Source: Euzebyaceae bacterium (GTDB lineage Bacteria > Actinomycetota > Nitriliruptoria > Euzebyales > Egibacteraceae). From it: 35,690 nt of DNA. Shown here piece by piece: positions 7,651 to 16,141 of this stretch (the first letter of the stretch is position 1; each line of letters starts with the position of its first letter). The notes beneath the pieces are model-generated. The model searched no databases. It saw only the letters and a list, made by a program, of their open reading frames with translations, and was not told the DNA's origin. The stretch lies in the NCBI GenBank assembly GCA_013812395.1, contig JACCTL010000002.1:1-35690 (forward strand), in the 5' to 3' direction. The position numbers and the translations under genes were made by a program.

Positions 7651-8813
7651 CGCTTCAAGAAGGATGGGATGTCGAGGTCATCGTCGTCGTCGCTGTGAAC
7701 CACGGGCGAGCGATCGCCGCGCGGGCGGAACACGTCATTCTCCTCGTCGTCATCGTCGTGCAGCGGTTGGGAGGTGGCAGGCGGCACCGGCCGGCGTGAT
7801 CCCGAGTCACGACGCTCCATGGGCCGCAACACGCCGCCGCTGCCGCCCCCACCGCTCATCGTCGTGCCGGTTTCGGCGAAGCCGGCGGCGATGACGGTGA
7901 CCTTCACCTCGTCGCCCAGCGCGTCGTCGATCACCGCGCCGAAGATGATGTTGGCGTCCGGGTCGGCGGCCTGGGAGATCACCTCGGCGGCCTCGTTGAC
8001 CTCGTACAGGCCGAGGTCACTGCCGCCGGCGATCGTCAGCAGGACGCCGTGCGCCCCGTCGATGGACGCCTCCAGCAATGGCGAGCTGACGGCCATGCGG
8101 GCCGCCTCCAGCGCGCGGCTGGCACCCCGCGCCTTGCCGATGCCCATCAGCGCGCCGCCGGCGTCGCGCATCACCGTGGACACATCGGCGAAGTCAGTGT
8201 TGATCAGTCCTGGGGTGGTGATGAGGTCGGTGATACCGGCGACACCCTGCAACAGGACGTCATCGGCGAGGCGGAACGCCTGCAGCACCGACGTCTCCTC
8301 GTCGGAGATCTCCAACAGCCGGTCGTTGGGAATCACGATGAGGGTGTCCACGGCCTCGCGCAGGTTCTCGATGCCCTTCTCGGCCTGCATGCCGCGGCGC
8401 CTGCCCTCGAAGGAGAACGGCCGGGTCACCACACCGATCGTCAGCGCCCCGAGGCCTTTGGAGATCTCGGCAATGACGGGAGCACCCCCGGTGCCGGTGC
8501 CGCCGCCTTCGCCGGAGGTGACGAAGATCATGTCGGCGCCCTTGAGCACCTCTTCGATCTCGTCGCGATGCTCCTCGGCGGCTCGCCGGCCGACCTCCGG
8601 GTCGCTGCCGGCGCCGAGGCCGCGCGTGAGCTCGCGACCCACGTCGAGCTTGACGTCCGCGTCGGACATCAGCAGTGCTTGCGCGTCGGTGTTGACGGCG
8701 ACGAACTCGACGCCCTTGAGCCCCGCCTCGATCATGCGGTTGACGGCGTTGACGCCGCCACCCCCGATCCCGACGACCTTGATGACCGCGAGGTAGTTCT
8801 GCGGTACCGCCAC
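7647..8813 (-). CDS. ftsZ: FtsZ, tubulin-like division ring GTPase
   Basis: 388 aa. It polymerises with GTP into the Z-ring. The protein opens [19 protein letters not shown] (family N-terminus). The tubulin signature GGGTGTG is at about 103-109. NTDFADV (the T7 catalytic loop) and [21 protein letters not shown] follow. The linker is Gly, Arg and Asp-rich. The C-terminal peptide [12 protein letters not shown] is the SepF/partner-binding tail. I chose GTG 8813, with G-rich AAGGGGG just upstream, because it matches the actinobacterial N-terminus. A GTG at 8840 in the same frame would add nine residues. It has its own promoter and leader (8856-8929). Confidence 0.97.
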   Translation of the reverse strand: MAVPQNYLAVIKVVGIGGGGVNAVNRMIEAGLKGVEFVAVNTDAQALLMSDADVKLDVGRELTRGLGAGSDPEVGRRAAEEHRDEIEEVLKGADMIFVTSGEGGGTGTGGAPVIAEISKGLGALTIGVVTRPFSFEGRRRGMQAEKGIENLREAVDTLIVIPNDRLLEISDEETSVLQAFRLADDVLLQGVAGITDLITTPGLINTDFADVSTVMRDAGGALMGIGKARGASRALEAARMAVSSPLLEASIDGAHGVLLTIAGGSDLGLYEVNEAAEVISQAADPDANIIFGAVIDDALGDEVKVTVIAAGFAETGTTMSGGGGSGGVLRPMERRDSGSRRPVPPATSQPLHDDDDEENDVFRPRGDRSPVVHSDDDDDLDIPSFLKR

Positions 8814-8854
8814 GAGGGCCCCCTTCTCACCGGGTCTCACCGGAGCCTTTAGTC

Positions 8855-8871
8855 ACCCTCAGGTTGAGGGT
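8855..8871 (-). promoter_or_regulatory. perfect palindrome in the ftsZ leader
   Basis: ACCCTCA-GGT-TGAGGGT has 7-bp arms and a 3-base centre. It lies about 40-57 bases before the chosen ftsZ start, and on the plus strand it is followed by the direct repeat GGTTATGGTTATG. It could be a regulator operator or an RNA hairpin in the leader. I do not recognise the binding protein. Confidence 0.55.
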
Positions 8872-8900
8872 TATGGTTATGTAAACCTCTTGTTGCGGTG

Positions 8901-8929
8901 AAGATAGACCCGGCGTTCGGGAGCGTCAA
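8901..8929 (-). promoter_or_regulatory. vegetative-type promoter for ftsZ
   Basis: On the minus strand TTGACG (-35, 8929-8924) is followed by a 17-base spacer and TATCTT (-10, 8906-8901). Both hexamers match sigma-70/SigA consensus at the key positions. Transcription would start near 8894, giving a leader of about 80 bases that contains the 8855-8871 palindrome. The site lies in the 144-base gap between ftsQ and ftsZ, the largest gap in the division block. Confidence 0.6.
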
Positions 8930-8957
8930 GCAGCAGTCCGCTTTTGGCGGAAATCAC

Positions 8958-9806
8958 TCAGCTGGTGGGGACCACCACCGGGTTGCCAGGGGCGGTGAGG
9001 TTGATCTCGGCGATTTGCAGGTCCGCGTCGCGACGCTGCAGCTGCGCCAACAGCTCCAGCAGCACGGCGCTCTTGACGTCCATCCGCTCGGCGGCGCCCA
9101 GTCGCACCCAGATTCGCGGCGGCAGCGCGTCCAGCGCTCGGCCCTCGGCCCGCAGGCCACGCAGGCGCAGTTGCACCCGCAGCCCCGGCTCACTGGGCGC
9201 GTCATAGCGCGACACCGCCCGGCGCAGCCGCCGCGGCAGCGCCCGGTGGACCCGTAAGGCGTTTCGCACCGCCGGGTCTGCAACGGCGACACCGGGAGCG
9301 GGCAGCACCGCTTGCACAGCGTCGATGCGCGGCAGCCGCCCGGGGCGCGCGTCGTCATCTGGCCTTATGACCACGCCGGCGGCGTCGATCTGCCAGGGTT
9401 GGCCTCCCGCACGGACCGACGCCAGCGGCACGCGGGCGGTGACCACGATCGTCACGGTCGAGGGTGGCTCGCGCTGCAGTTGCACCTGCTTCACCCACGG
9501 CAGGGCAGCCACCCGCTGCCGCGCCGCCGCCAGGTCGACCGTCACCAGGTTCTGGCCCTTGCGAATGCCCGCGATGTCGCGCACCAGTTGGCCCTGTGCG
9601 GCGGCCACCCCGTCAACGCGCACACCCGTGATCGCGAACAGCGGGGAACGAGAGACGGCGACCGCCGCCACGGCCACGACAATCAGGCCCAGGAATGACA
9701 GCGCCCAGCGTCGCCGCCGGCGATACTCCGCCGTGGCAACCTCCCGGCGCCGCTGCAGGATGCGGGAGTCCGCGGTCGGGCCCGACGCCGGCGCTCTGCT
9801 GCTCAC
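8958..9806 (-). CDS. ftsQ: FtsQ, divisome POTRA protein
   Basis: 282 aa from GTG 9806, which overlaps the murB stop (GTGA). It is a bitopic membrane protein that links early and late divisome parts through FtsL/FtsB-type partners. A basic cytoplasmic N-terminus (to about 34) precedes one membrane helix (WALSFLGLIVVAVAAVAV). The POTRA domain comes next (LFAITGVRVDGV, IRKGQNLVTVDLAAARQRV, LPWVKQVQLQREPPSTV). A beta/FtsQ domain follows, ending in INLTAPGNPVVVPT. It lies between murB and ftsZ as in most Actinobacteria. Confidence 0.94.
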   Translation of the reverse strand: MSSRAPASGPTADSRILQRRREVATAEYRRRRRWALSFLGLIVVAVAAVAVSRSPLFAITGVRVDGVAAAQGQLVRDIAGIRKGQNLVTVDLAAARQRVAALPWVKQVQLQREPPSTVTIVVTARVPLASVRAGGQPWQIDAAGVVIRPDDDARPGRLPRIDAVQAVLPAPGVAVADPAVRNALRVHRALPRRLRRAVSRYDAPSEPGLRVQLRLRGLRAEGRALDALPPRIWVRLGAAERMDVKSAVLLELLAQLQRRDADLQIAEINLTAPGNPVVVPTS

Positions 9807-10759
9807 GACGGCTTCCCCGTACCGTCGAAGCCGGCCAGCACGACCTCGGTGTCCAATCGCACCCCGTGTTTTGCCAGCACCGCTCGGCGAACGTCGGCGA
9901 TGACCGTGTGAACGTCGTCGGCGCGCGCCCCACTGCCCACCGTGATGAAATTGGCGTGCACGGCACTGACGGCGGCGCCGCCAACGCGATGGTGCTTCAT
10001 TCCCGCCGACTCGATCAGCCGTCCCGCCGAGTCCCCCTCCGGGTTACGGAACACGCTGCCGCAGGACGGTTCGTTGATCGGCTGGTGGGTGCGGCGCCAC
10101 TGCCGCATCTCGGCCATGTCGGCCGCAAGCTTCTCGGCATCCGTGCGGCGTAGGCGCAGCGTCGCGCGCACGACGACCGCATCGGCGGGTAACGCCGTCC
10201 GGCGGTAGCGCATCTGCAGGTCGGTGGCCCGTAGCCGCTCGACCGCGCCACCATCCCGCAGGCGCACGACCTCGGCGTCGACGAGAACCTCGGACAGTTC
10301 GTGGCCGTGCGCACCCGCGTTCATGCGTACGGCCCCACCCAGGCTGCCGGGGATCGCCACGCCAAAGGCCAGGCCCCCCAGCCGCTGGCGCGCCACGGTC
10401 GTGGCCAGCACCGGCATCGGTTCGGCGGCGCCAGCGGTGACCAGCACCGCGGCACCCAGTGCCTGATCGGCGCCGCCGGCGACCGCCACACCCCGAAACC
10501 CACGCCCGAGGATCACGGCCACACCGGGCCAGCCGGCGTCGGCCACCAGCAGGTTGGAGCCTCTGCCCACGATCAGCCACGGGCGGTCGTGCTCGGCACA
10601 GACCCGTGCGACGGCGACGAGGTCCTGCGGGGTCTGGGCGCGCACCAGCGCGGCGGCAGGACCGCCCACCCGCAGCGTGGTGTGGCGGGCGAGCGGCTCC
10701 CCGGCCAGCACTTCACCCTCGACCGTGGCGGCCAGCGCGGCGACAACAGCGTCAGCCAT
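9803..10759 (-). CDS. murB: MurB, UDP-N-acetylenolpyruvoylglucosamine reductase
   Basis: 318 aa from ATG 10759. It is the FAD/NADPH enzyme that reduces UDP-GlcNAc-enolpyruvate to UDP-MurNAc. The FAD-binding segments are RHTTLRVGGPA, LIVGRGSNLLVADAGW and AIPGSLGGAVRMNAGAHG. The catalytic block CGSVFRNPEGDSAGRLIE carries the active-site Ser, and VSAVHANFI and LDTEVVLAGF follow. The short C-terminal form resembles type II MurB. The ATG overlaps the murC stop by eight bases. An in-frame GTG at 10768 is an alternative start, and neither has a strong ribosome-binding site. Confidence 0.96.
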   Translation of the reverse strand: MADAVVAALAATVEGEVLAGEPLARHTTLRVGGPAAALVRAQTPQDLVAVARVCAEHDRPWLIVGRGSNLLVADAGWPGVAVILGRGFRGVAVAGGADQALGAAVLVTAGAAEPMPVLATTVARQRLGGLAFGVAIPGSLGGAVRMNAGAHGHELSEVLVDAEVVRLRDGGAVERLRATDLQMRYRRTALPADAVVVRATLRLRRTDAEKLAADMAEMRQWRRTHQPINEPSCGSVFRNPEGDSAGRLIESAGMKHHRVGGAAVSAVHANFITVGSGARADDVHTVIADVRRAVLAKHGVRLDTEVVLAGFDGTGKPS

Positions 10760-12185
10760 CGCCGCCACCGGGCCGACCGCGCAGGACCGCCAGCAGCGCA
10801 GGTCCGACCTCGGTGATGTCGCCGGCGCCGAAGGTGAGCACGAGATCGCCGGCCGACACCAGCTCGGCCACTTTCGCCGGCAGGTCCGACACGGCGGGGA
10901 AGTAGTGTGTCTGCGCCCCGGCGGCCCTCGCCGCCTCAGCGATCAGCCCCCCCGTGACGCCAGGGACGGGTGCCTCCCTGGCGCCGTAGACGTCGGTCAC
11001 GACCACAACGTCGGCGGCGGCCAATGCCTGGCCGAACTCGGCGTACAGGGCGGCGGTCCGCGAGTACAGGTGCGGCTGGAACACCGCCACCACGCGCCCG
11101 GCAGGTGCCGTCTGGTGCGCGGCGGCGAGGTTGACGGCCAGCTCGGTTGGGTGGTGGGCGTAGTCGTCGACGACCGTGACACCCGCGGCGACGCCGACGC
11201 GCTGGAAGCGCCGCTGCGCGCCGGTGAAGCCCCCCAGGCCACGCGCGATGGCATCCCAGCCAGCGCCTGCCCACAGCGCGGCGGCTGTGGCCGCAGCGGC
11301 ATTGAGCAGGTGGTGGCGGCCTGGCAGGCGCAGGATCAGCCGCCCCAGCTCGTCGCCGTCACGCGCCAGGGTGCAGCTCGACCCATGCGCGTCGAGGGTG
11401 ACATCGGTCAGGCGCAGGCCGGCGTCATGGTGCTCGCCGTACGTCAGCAGCGGTCCGGCGACCCTGGCCCGCAGCGCCTCGGCTCCGGCGTCGTCGCGGC
11501 AGACGATGGCCAGGCCGTCCGCCGGCAGGCGGGCGAGGAACTCGCAGAAGGCTTCGACCACGGCGTCCAGGTCGTCGTAGGTCTCATGGTGGTCCAGCTC
11601 GACGTTGGTGACGATCGCGCAGTCGGGGGCGTAGGACAGAAAGGAGCGGTCCGACTCGTCGGCCTCGGCCACGAAGACGTCGCCGGTGCCGTGGTGCGCG
11701 GCGGTGCCCGACTCGTGCAGGGCGCCGCCGATCGCGAACGAAGGGTCGAGCCCGGCGGTCTGCAGGCAGACCGTCGTCATCGAGGTGGTGGTGGTCTTGC
11801 CGTGCGTGCCCGCGACCAGCAGCGCCCGGCGGTCGGTCATCAGGGCGGCCAGCAGCTCGGCGCGGGTGACCACGGGAATGCCCAACTCCCGCGCCCGGGA
11901 GACCTCGGGGTTGCTCGCCGGGACGGCGGTGGAGACGGCCACCAGGGTGGCGCCGTCGACGTGGGCCGCGTCGTGGCCGACGTGGACGCGCGCGCCCATC
12001 GCCACCAGGACGCCGATGGCACGGCCGCCGCGGAGGTCGCTGCCGCTCACGCGATGCCCGCGTTCCAGCAGGATCGTCGCCAGGGCGCTCATGCCGGCCC
12101 CGCCCACGCCGACGAGATGGACCGCGGCCCCCGCGGGCAGCCGCCGCGGCGCAGCGTCCGGCGAGCGGTGATCCGCAGCGCTCAT
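10752..12185 (-). CDS. murC: MurC, UDP-MurNAc:L-alanine ligase
   Basis: 477 aa. It adds L-Ala to UDP-MurNAc in an ATP-dependent step in the cytoplasm. The N-terminal UDP-binding motif is HLVGVGGAGMSALA (about 23-36). The ATP loop is GTHGKTTTT (about 127-135). AEADESDRSFL and TNVELDHHETYDD are Mur-ligase metal/substrate motifs. The late DDYAHHPTE is the MurC domain-3 signature. The ATG at 12185 overlaps the murG stop as ATGA, so translation is coupled. Confidence 0.97.
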   Translation of the reverse strand: MSAADHRSPDAAPRRLPAGAAVHLVGVGGAGMSALATILLERGHRVSGSDLRGGRAIGVLVAMGARVHVGHDAAHVDGATLVAVSTAVPASNPEVSRARELGIPVVTRAELLAALMTDRRALLVAGTHGKTTTTSMTTVCLQTAGLDPSFAIGGALHESGTAAHHGTGDVFVAEADESDRSFLSYAPDCAIVTNVELDHHETYDDLDAVVEAFCEFLARLPADGLAIVCRDDAGAEALRARVAGPLLTYGEHHDAGLRLTDVTLDAHGSSCTLARDGDELGRLILRLPGRHHLLNAAAATAAALWAGAGWDAIARGLGGFTGAQRRFQRVGVAAGVTVVDDYAHHPTELAVNLAAAHQTAPAGRVVAVFQPHLYSRTAALYAEFGQALAAADVVVVTDVYGAREAPVPGVTGGLIAEAARAAGAQTHYFPAVSDLPAKVAELVSAGDLVLTFGAGDITEVGPALLAVLRGRPGGGDG

Positions 12186-13315
12186 CGCTGGACTGCCCGA
12201 CGAGTCACGTGCCCAGCGGCGGCGGCCACCAGCTCGGCCAGACGAGCAGCGGCATCGGGACGGCCAAGGCTTCGAGCCGCTGCGGCCGCGGCTGCTCGGC
12301 GAGCGTCATCGCACAGCAGCGGCGCAACGGCCGCCACCAGGCTGGAGCCATCCAAGTCCGCATCTCGGATCATCGTGGCGGCGCCGGCGTCGACCAGGGC
12401 CTGCGCGTTGGCCGTCTGCTCGTCGGCGGCGGCGTGGGGGAAGGGCACCAGCACGCTGGGCAGCCCCACCACGGTCAGCTCGGCGATGGTGGACGCACCA
12501 GCCCGGCAGACGACCATGTCGGCGGCGGCATAGCCCAGGCGCATGTCGTCGAGGAACGCATCGCAGCGCACCAGCAGCGCAGGATCAGCGCCCGTCCACG
12601 CCGCGGCCGCACGCGCGTGGTCCCGCGCGCCGGTGACGTGCAGCACCTGCACGCCGGCGGGGTCGGGCCAGGCCGCCGCCAGCAGGGCGTCGTTGATGCG
12701 ACGTGCCCCCAGGCTGCCACCGAAGGCCAGGACGGTACGCCGGTCGGGATCGAGCCCTAGGGCTTCCAACGCCTGTGGTCGCAGCGCCGCGAGGTCCGCG
12801 TGCCGCAGGTCGGAACGCACGGGGTTGCCGGTCACGACCGTGCGCGCCGAGCGGGGGAAGCGTCCTTGTGTGCCGGGGACACTCACCGCGACCGTGAAGG
12901 CCCAGCGCGCGGCGATGCGGTTGGCCAGCCCCGGCGCGGCATTCTGCTCGTGGATCAGCAACGGGATGCCGGCCAGCCGGGCAGCCAGCGCCAGCGGCCC
13001 GGAGACGTAGCCACCGAAGACGCAGGCGGCGGCGGCGCCGCGCTTGCGTATCAGCTGGGCCAGCGACCGGGCGGACCGAACGACAACGAACGGCAGGCGC
13101 ACCGTCTGCGGCGACAGCCGGCGCAACAGTGGTGCGGCCGCGACCTCGTGCAGCACCCAGCCGGCGGCTGGGACCATGCCCGACTCCAATCCCGTCGCCG
13201 TGCCGACGAACTCCACGTCCAACGTCGGATCATGGTCGCGCAACGCCTCGGCGGTGGCCAGGGCCGGGGTGACGTGCCCGGCGGTGCCACCGCCCGCGAG
13301 CAGGACCACCGTCAC
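12182..13315 (-). CDS. murG: MurG, lipid II-forming GlcNAc transferase
   Basis: 377 aa, a membrane-associated GT28 glycosyltransferase that adds GlcNAc to lipid I. The N-terminal acceptor loop is LLAGGGTAGHVTPALA, and GYVSGPLALAARLAGIPLLIHEQNA is the usual second motif region. The C-terminal donor site has GGSLGARRIND, CRAGASTIAELTVVGLPSVLVP and DEQTANAQAL. The GTG at 13315 overlaps the ftsW stop (GTGA). Confidence 0.97.
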   Translation of the reverse strand: MTVVLLAGGGTAGHVTPALATAEALRDHDPTLDVEFVGTATGLESGMVPAAGWVLHEVAAAPLLRRLSPQTVRLPFVVVRSARSLAQLIRKRGAAAACVFGGYVSGPLALAARLAGIPLLIHEQNAAPGLANRIAARWAFTVAVSVPGTQGRFPRSARTVVTGNPVRSDLRHADLAALRPQALEALGLDPDRRTVLAFGGSLGARRINDALLAAAWPDPAGVQVLHVTGARDHARAAAAWTGADPALLVRCDAFLDDMRLGYAAADMVVCRAGASTIAELTVVGLPSVLVPFPHAAADEQTANAQALVDAGAATMIRDADLDGSSLVAAVAPLLCDDARRAAAAAAARSLGRPDAAARLAELVAAAAGHVTRRAVQR

Positions 13316-14607
13316 GTCCGCCTCACGCGCTTGGCCTTCGCGGCGCCTACCTGTATGGCGCCGGCCTTGATGGCGCCGACCTTACTGGCGTGGGCACTAC
13401 CGGCACCGGCCTGTATGGCGCTGGCCCCAGCGGCGCGGGGCTCGCCGGCGCGGGCGATCGCCAGCAGGATGCCCAGCCCGAGGGCGGTGACGACCAGTGA
13501 TGAGCCGCCGAAGCTCACCAGTGGCAGGGTGACCCCGGTGACCGGCAGCAGACCCACCACTGACCCGATGTTGATCACGGCCTGCAGCAGCAGCCAGCCG
13601 GTCAGCGAGACAGCCAGCAGCCGGCCGAACGGGTCGGGCGCGCGGCGAGCGGTGCGCAGCCCGAAGACCGCCAGCAGCACGAACAGCAACAGCACGCCGA
13701 GGGAGCCGACCAGGCCAAGCTCCTCGCCGATGATCGCGAAGATGTAGTCGGTGTGGGCGTTGGGGATGTACAGCCACTTGCCGCGGCCCTGGCCGAGCCC
13801 GGTGCCCGTCCAGCCTCCCGATCCCAGCGCCAGGTAGCCCTGCACCGTCTGGTAGCCGTAGTGCGCCGGGTCCGACATCGGATTCAGCCAGGCCATGAAC
13901 CGGCCACGGCGATAGTCCGAGGTGGCGATCCCCACCGCTGCCAGCACCCCCAGCAACGCCACCCCGGCACCGACGATGCGCACCGGCAGCCCTGCCGCGA
14001 CCAGCGTCACGCCGCCGATGCAGGCGATCAGCACAGCGGTCTCCAGGTCGGGTTCGAGCATGACGAGCAGGCCGACGAGCCCGAGGAGCGGGACGGCGGG
14101 CAGCAGCAGCGCGCGCAGGTCGCCTCGGCGCAGGACCCTCCAGCGGCGGGCCAGCACGTGCGCAAGATACAACGGCACCGCCAGCTTGAGCAGCTCGCTG
14201 GGCTGGAAGCGCAGCGGCCCCACGCCAAGCCAGCGGCGTGCGCCGTTGACGACGATCCCGACCCCGGGTATCGCCACCGCGGCCGCCGCCACCAGCGACA
14301 CGACCAGCAGCGGGATCGCCAGGTGGCGCCAGCGGCGGTAGTCACAACGGGCCGCGACCACCATCAGCGGCAGCCCGAGCAGGTTCCACAGCAGCTGTCT
14401 AGCGAAGATCCCGAAGGCGTTGCCACTCTCGGCGGTGGACGCGACAAACGACGCCGAGAACGTCATGATCAGCCCGAGCAACCACAGCACCGCGGTGGTG
14501 GCCACCAGTGCCCGGAACTCCAGGGTGCTCTCGCCGGCGACGGTGGCTCGCGTCCACCGCACCGCTTCCGTCCCACTCCAGCGCCTCCGCGCGACGTCAC
14601 TGGCCAT
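13312..14607 (-). CDS. ftsW: FtsW, divisome peptidoglycan glycosyltransferase (SEDS)
   Basis: 431 aa polytopic SEDS protein with about ten apolar segments. It polymerises lipid II at the septum together with FtsI. Conserved parts are NGARRWLGVGPLRFQPSE, MLEPDLETA (the catalytic Asp region), GYQTVQGYLALGSGG, PNAHTDYIFAIIGEE and LPLVSFGGSS. The ATG at 14607 lies inside the end of murD (11-base overlap) and in a 31-bp tandem repeat. The C-terminal tail after the last helix holds six pentapeptide repeats of the type GAIKA/GAIQV and ends KRVRRT. Confidence 0.96.
   Translation of the reverse strand: MASDVARRRWSGTEAVRWTRATVAGESTLEFRALVATTAVLWLLGLIMTFSASFVASTAESGNAFGIFARQLLWNLLGLPLMVVAARCDYRRWRHLAIPLLVVSLVAAAAVAIPGVGIVVNGARRWLGVGPLRFQPSELLKLAVPLYLAHVLARRWRVLRRGDLRALLLPAVPLLGLVGLLVMLEPDLETAVLIACIGGVTLVAAGLPVRIVGAGVALLGVLAAVGIATSDYRRGRFMAWLNPMSDPAHYGYQTVQGYLALGSGGWTGTGLGQGRGKWLYIPNAHTDYIFAIIGEELGLVGSLGVLLLFVLLAVFGLRTARRAPDPFGRLLAVSLTGWLLLQAVINIGSVVGLLPVTGVTLPLVSFGGSSLVVTALGLGILLAIARAGEPRAAGASAIQAGAGSAHASKVGAIKAGAIQVGAAKAKRVRRT
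13333..13422 (-). repeat. 15-bp tandem repeats encoding a pentapeptide tail of FtsW
   Basis: Six 15-bp units encode SAIQA, GAGSA, HASKV, GAIKA, GAIQV and GAAKA. They form a low-complexity cytoplasmic tail just before the basic end of FtsW. The DNA units share a GGCGCC core. Confidence 0.75.
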
Positions 14608-14660
14608 GGGAGCGCTCCCGCGCGACGTCAGTCGCCATCGCAGCGCCTCCGCGCGACGTT
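14582..14660 (-). repeat. 31-bp tandem repeat spanning the murD end and ftsW start
   Basis: The core CCGCGCGACGT recurs at 14587, 14618 and 14649, exactly 31 bp apart, in about 2.5 imperfect copies. Each full copy carries an ATGGC followed by TGACGTCGCGCGG on the minus strand. The last one starts FtsW (MASDVARRRW) and the earlier one gives MATDVARERS near the end of MurD. Because 31 is not a multiple of three, the copies fall in different frames. Confidence 0.85.
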
Positions 14661-16141
14661 ACCGGCTGGCCGACCTCCCGGCTGGGCAGCGCGGCCACGG
14701 CGGTGCGGAAGGCACGGCCCCGCTCGGCGTAGTCGCTGAACTGGTCCATCGACGCGCAGGCGGGGGCCAGCAGCACGGTATCGCCCGGTCTGGCCAGGTC
14801 GGCAGCCGCGCGGACGGCGACGTCCAGGGTGCCGGCCTGCACCACCGGCAGGCCAAGCCCAGCGACGAGGGCGGCGAGATCAGGGCCCGCGGTGCCGATG
14901 GTGGCGGCCGCGCGCACGTAGCGGGCCACGTCGTCGCGCAGGGACTCGAACGTCAAGCCCTTCGCCAGCCCGCCGGCGATCCACACCACCCGGCCGCCCC
15001 CGCCGACGCTGCCGCTGCCGCGATCCCCGCCGACGCTGCCGCGGTCCCCGCCGAGGCTGCCGTCGCCGCGGTCTTCCCTGCCGAGGTCGCCGCCGCCGCC
15101 GGCGTCATCCCCAAAGGACGCCAGCGCGGCCGCCGCCGCGTGCGGGTTGGTGGCCTTGGAGTCGTTGACATAGGCGACCCCGTCGACGGTGGCCACGGCC
15201 TCGAGGCGGTGTGCCCCGGCTCGGTAACCGCGCAGGGCCGGGGCCAGGGCGCGCGGGTCGGCGCCCGCGCAGCAGGCGGCGGCGACGGCGGCGACGGCGT
15301 TGGCCAGATTGTGGGGACCGCGCAGCGCCAGGTCGCCGACGCCGATCACCTCGACCGGCTCGCCGCCCAGGAAGGCCACGATCGCGCCATCGTCGATGCC
15401 CACCTGCCCGTGCCGCGGCCGCGACAGGGTGAAGGTGGCGCGGCGACCGGGAGGGGGATGGGCCACCACCGCTGCCTGCGCACCGCGATCGTCGGCGTTG
15501 ACCACCGCCCAGTCCGTCGGTCGCTGCGCGCGCCACACGCGCGCCTTGGCCGCCTGATAGCCGTCCCACCCGCCGTGCCAGTCGAGGTGGTCCGGCGCCA
15601 GGTTGAGCAGGACGGCCACGTCGGGGCGCAGCGTCTGGGCGAACTGCAGCTGGAAGCTGGACAGCTCGGCGACCACCAGCCCGGCCGGCTCGTCGGCCCC
15701 GAGCAGTGACACCAGCGGCGTGCCGATGTTGCCGGCCGCCGCGGCACCCAGGCAGGCGGCCAGCATCTCGGTGGTGGTGGTCTTGCCGTTGGTTCCCGTC
15801 ACTGCCAGCAGGCGGGTACGCCCCGCGACCAGCCGCCACGCCAGCTCCGGCTCGCTGTACACGGGCACTCCCCGGCGGATCGCCGCCGCGAGCACGGGGC
15901 CGTCCTGCGGCACGCCAGGGCTGGTCACCACCAGATCGACGGCTTCCACGTCGGCGGCGGCCGAGCGTCCCAGCCGGACCGTGGCGCCGGCGGCCCGCAA
16001 CGCCTCGGCGCGGGCCACCAAGGCTGGCCCATGCGCGGCGTCGACCACGTTCACTGCGACCCCGCGGCGCAGCAGCTCGCGGGCGGCTGCCTCGCCGGAC
16101 ACGCCAAGTCCAACGACGAGGACGCGACTGCCGGGCGTCAT
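14597..16141 (-). CDS. murD: MurD, UDP-MurNAc-L-Ala:D-glutamate ligase
   Basis: 514 aa, larger than the usual 450-480. It adds D-Glu to UDP-MurNAc-Ala using ATP. The N-terminal Rossmann motif is VLVVGLGVSGEAAA, TSPGVP follows, and the P-loop is GTNGKTTTTE (about 116-125). AELSSFQLQ, NLAPDHLDWHG and YVNDSKATNPHAA are MurD hallmarks. The excess length comes from a Gly/Asp/Arg/Ser-rich repeat insert (about 345-381) before VVWIAGGLAKG, and from a C-terminal tail made by the 31-bp repeat. The ATG at 16141 overlaps the mraY stop (ATGA). The longer upstream frame lies in mraY and is a shadow. Confidence 0.96.
   Translation of the reverse strand: MTPGSRVLVVGLGVSGEAAARELLRRGVAVNVVDAAHGPALVARAEALRAAGATVRLGRSAAADVEAVDLVVTSPGVPQDGPVLAAAIRRGVPVYSEPELAWRLVAGRTRLLAVTGTNGKTTTTEMLAACLGAAAAGNIGTPLVSLLGADEPAGLVVAELSSFQLQFAQTLRPDVAVLLNLAPDHLDWHGGWDGYQAAKARVWRAQRPTDWAVVNADDRGAQAAVVAHPPPGRRATFTLSRPRHGQVGIDDGAIVAFLGGEPVEVIGVGDLALRGPHNLANAVAAVAAACCAGADPRALAPALRGYRAGAHRLEAVATVDGVAYVNDSKATNPHAAAAALASFGDDAGGGGDLGREDRGDGSLGGDRGSVGGDRGSGSVGGGGRVVWIAGGLAKGLTFESLRDDVARYVRAAATIGTAGPDLAALVAGLGLPVVQAGTLDVAVRAAADLARPGDTVLLAPACASMDQFSDYAERGRAFRTAVAALPSREVGQPVTSRGGAAMATDVARERSHGQ
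15000..15080 (-). repeat. 27/21/27-bp tandem repeats inside murD
   Basis: Units at 15000-15026, 15027-15047 and 15048-15074, plus degenerate flanks, encode DRGDGSLGG, DRGSVGG and DRGSGSVGG. All lengths are multiples of three, so the MurD frame is kept. The insert lies between the conserved SKATNPHAA block and the VVWIAGG strand. Confidence 0.8.

Noticed and set aside
10554-12533. Long plus-strand open frame (659 codons) opposite murB and murC
   Set aside because: Antisense shadow typical of high-GC DNA. The minus strand encodes clear MurB and MurC motifs, and the frame shows no domain.
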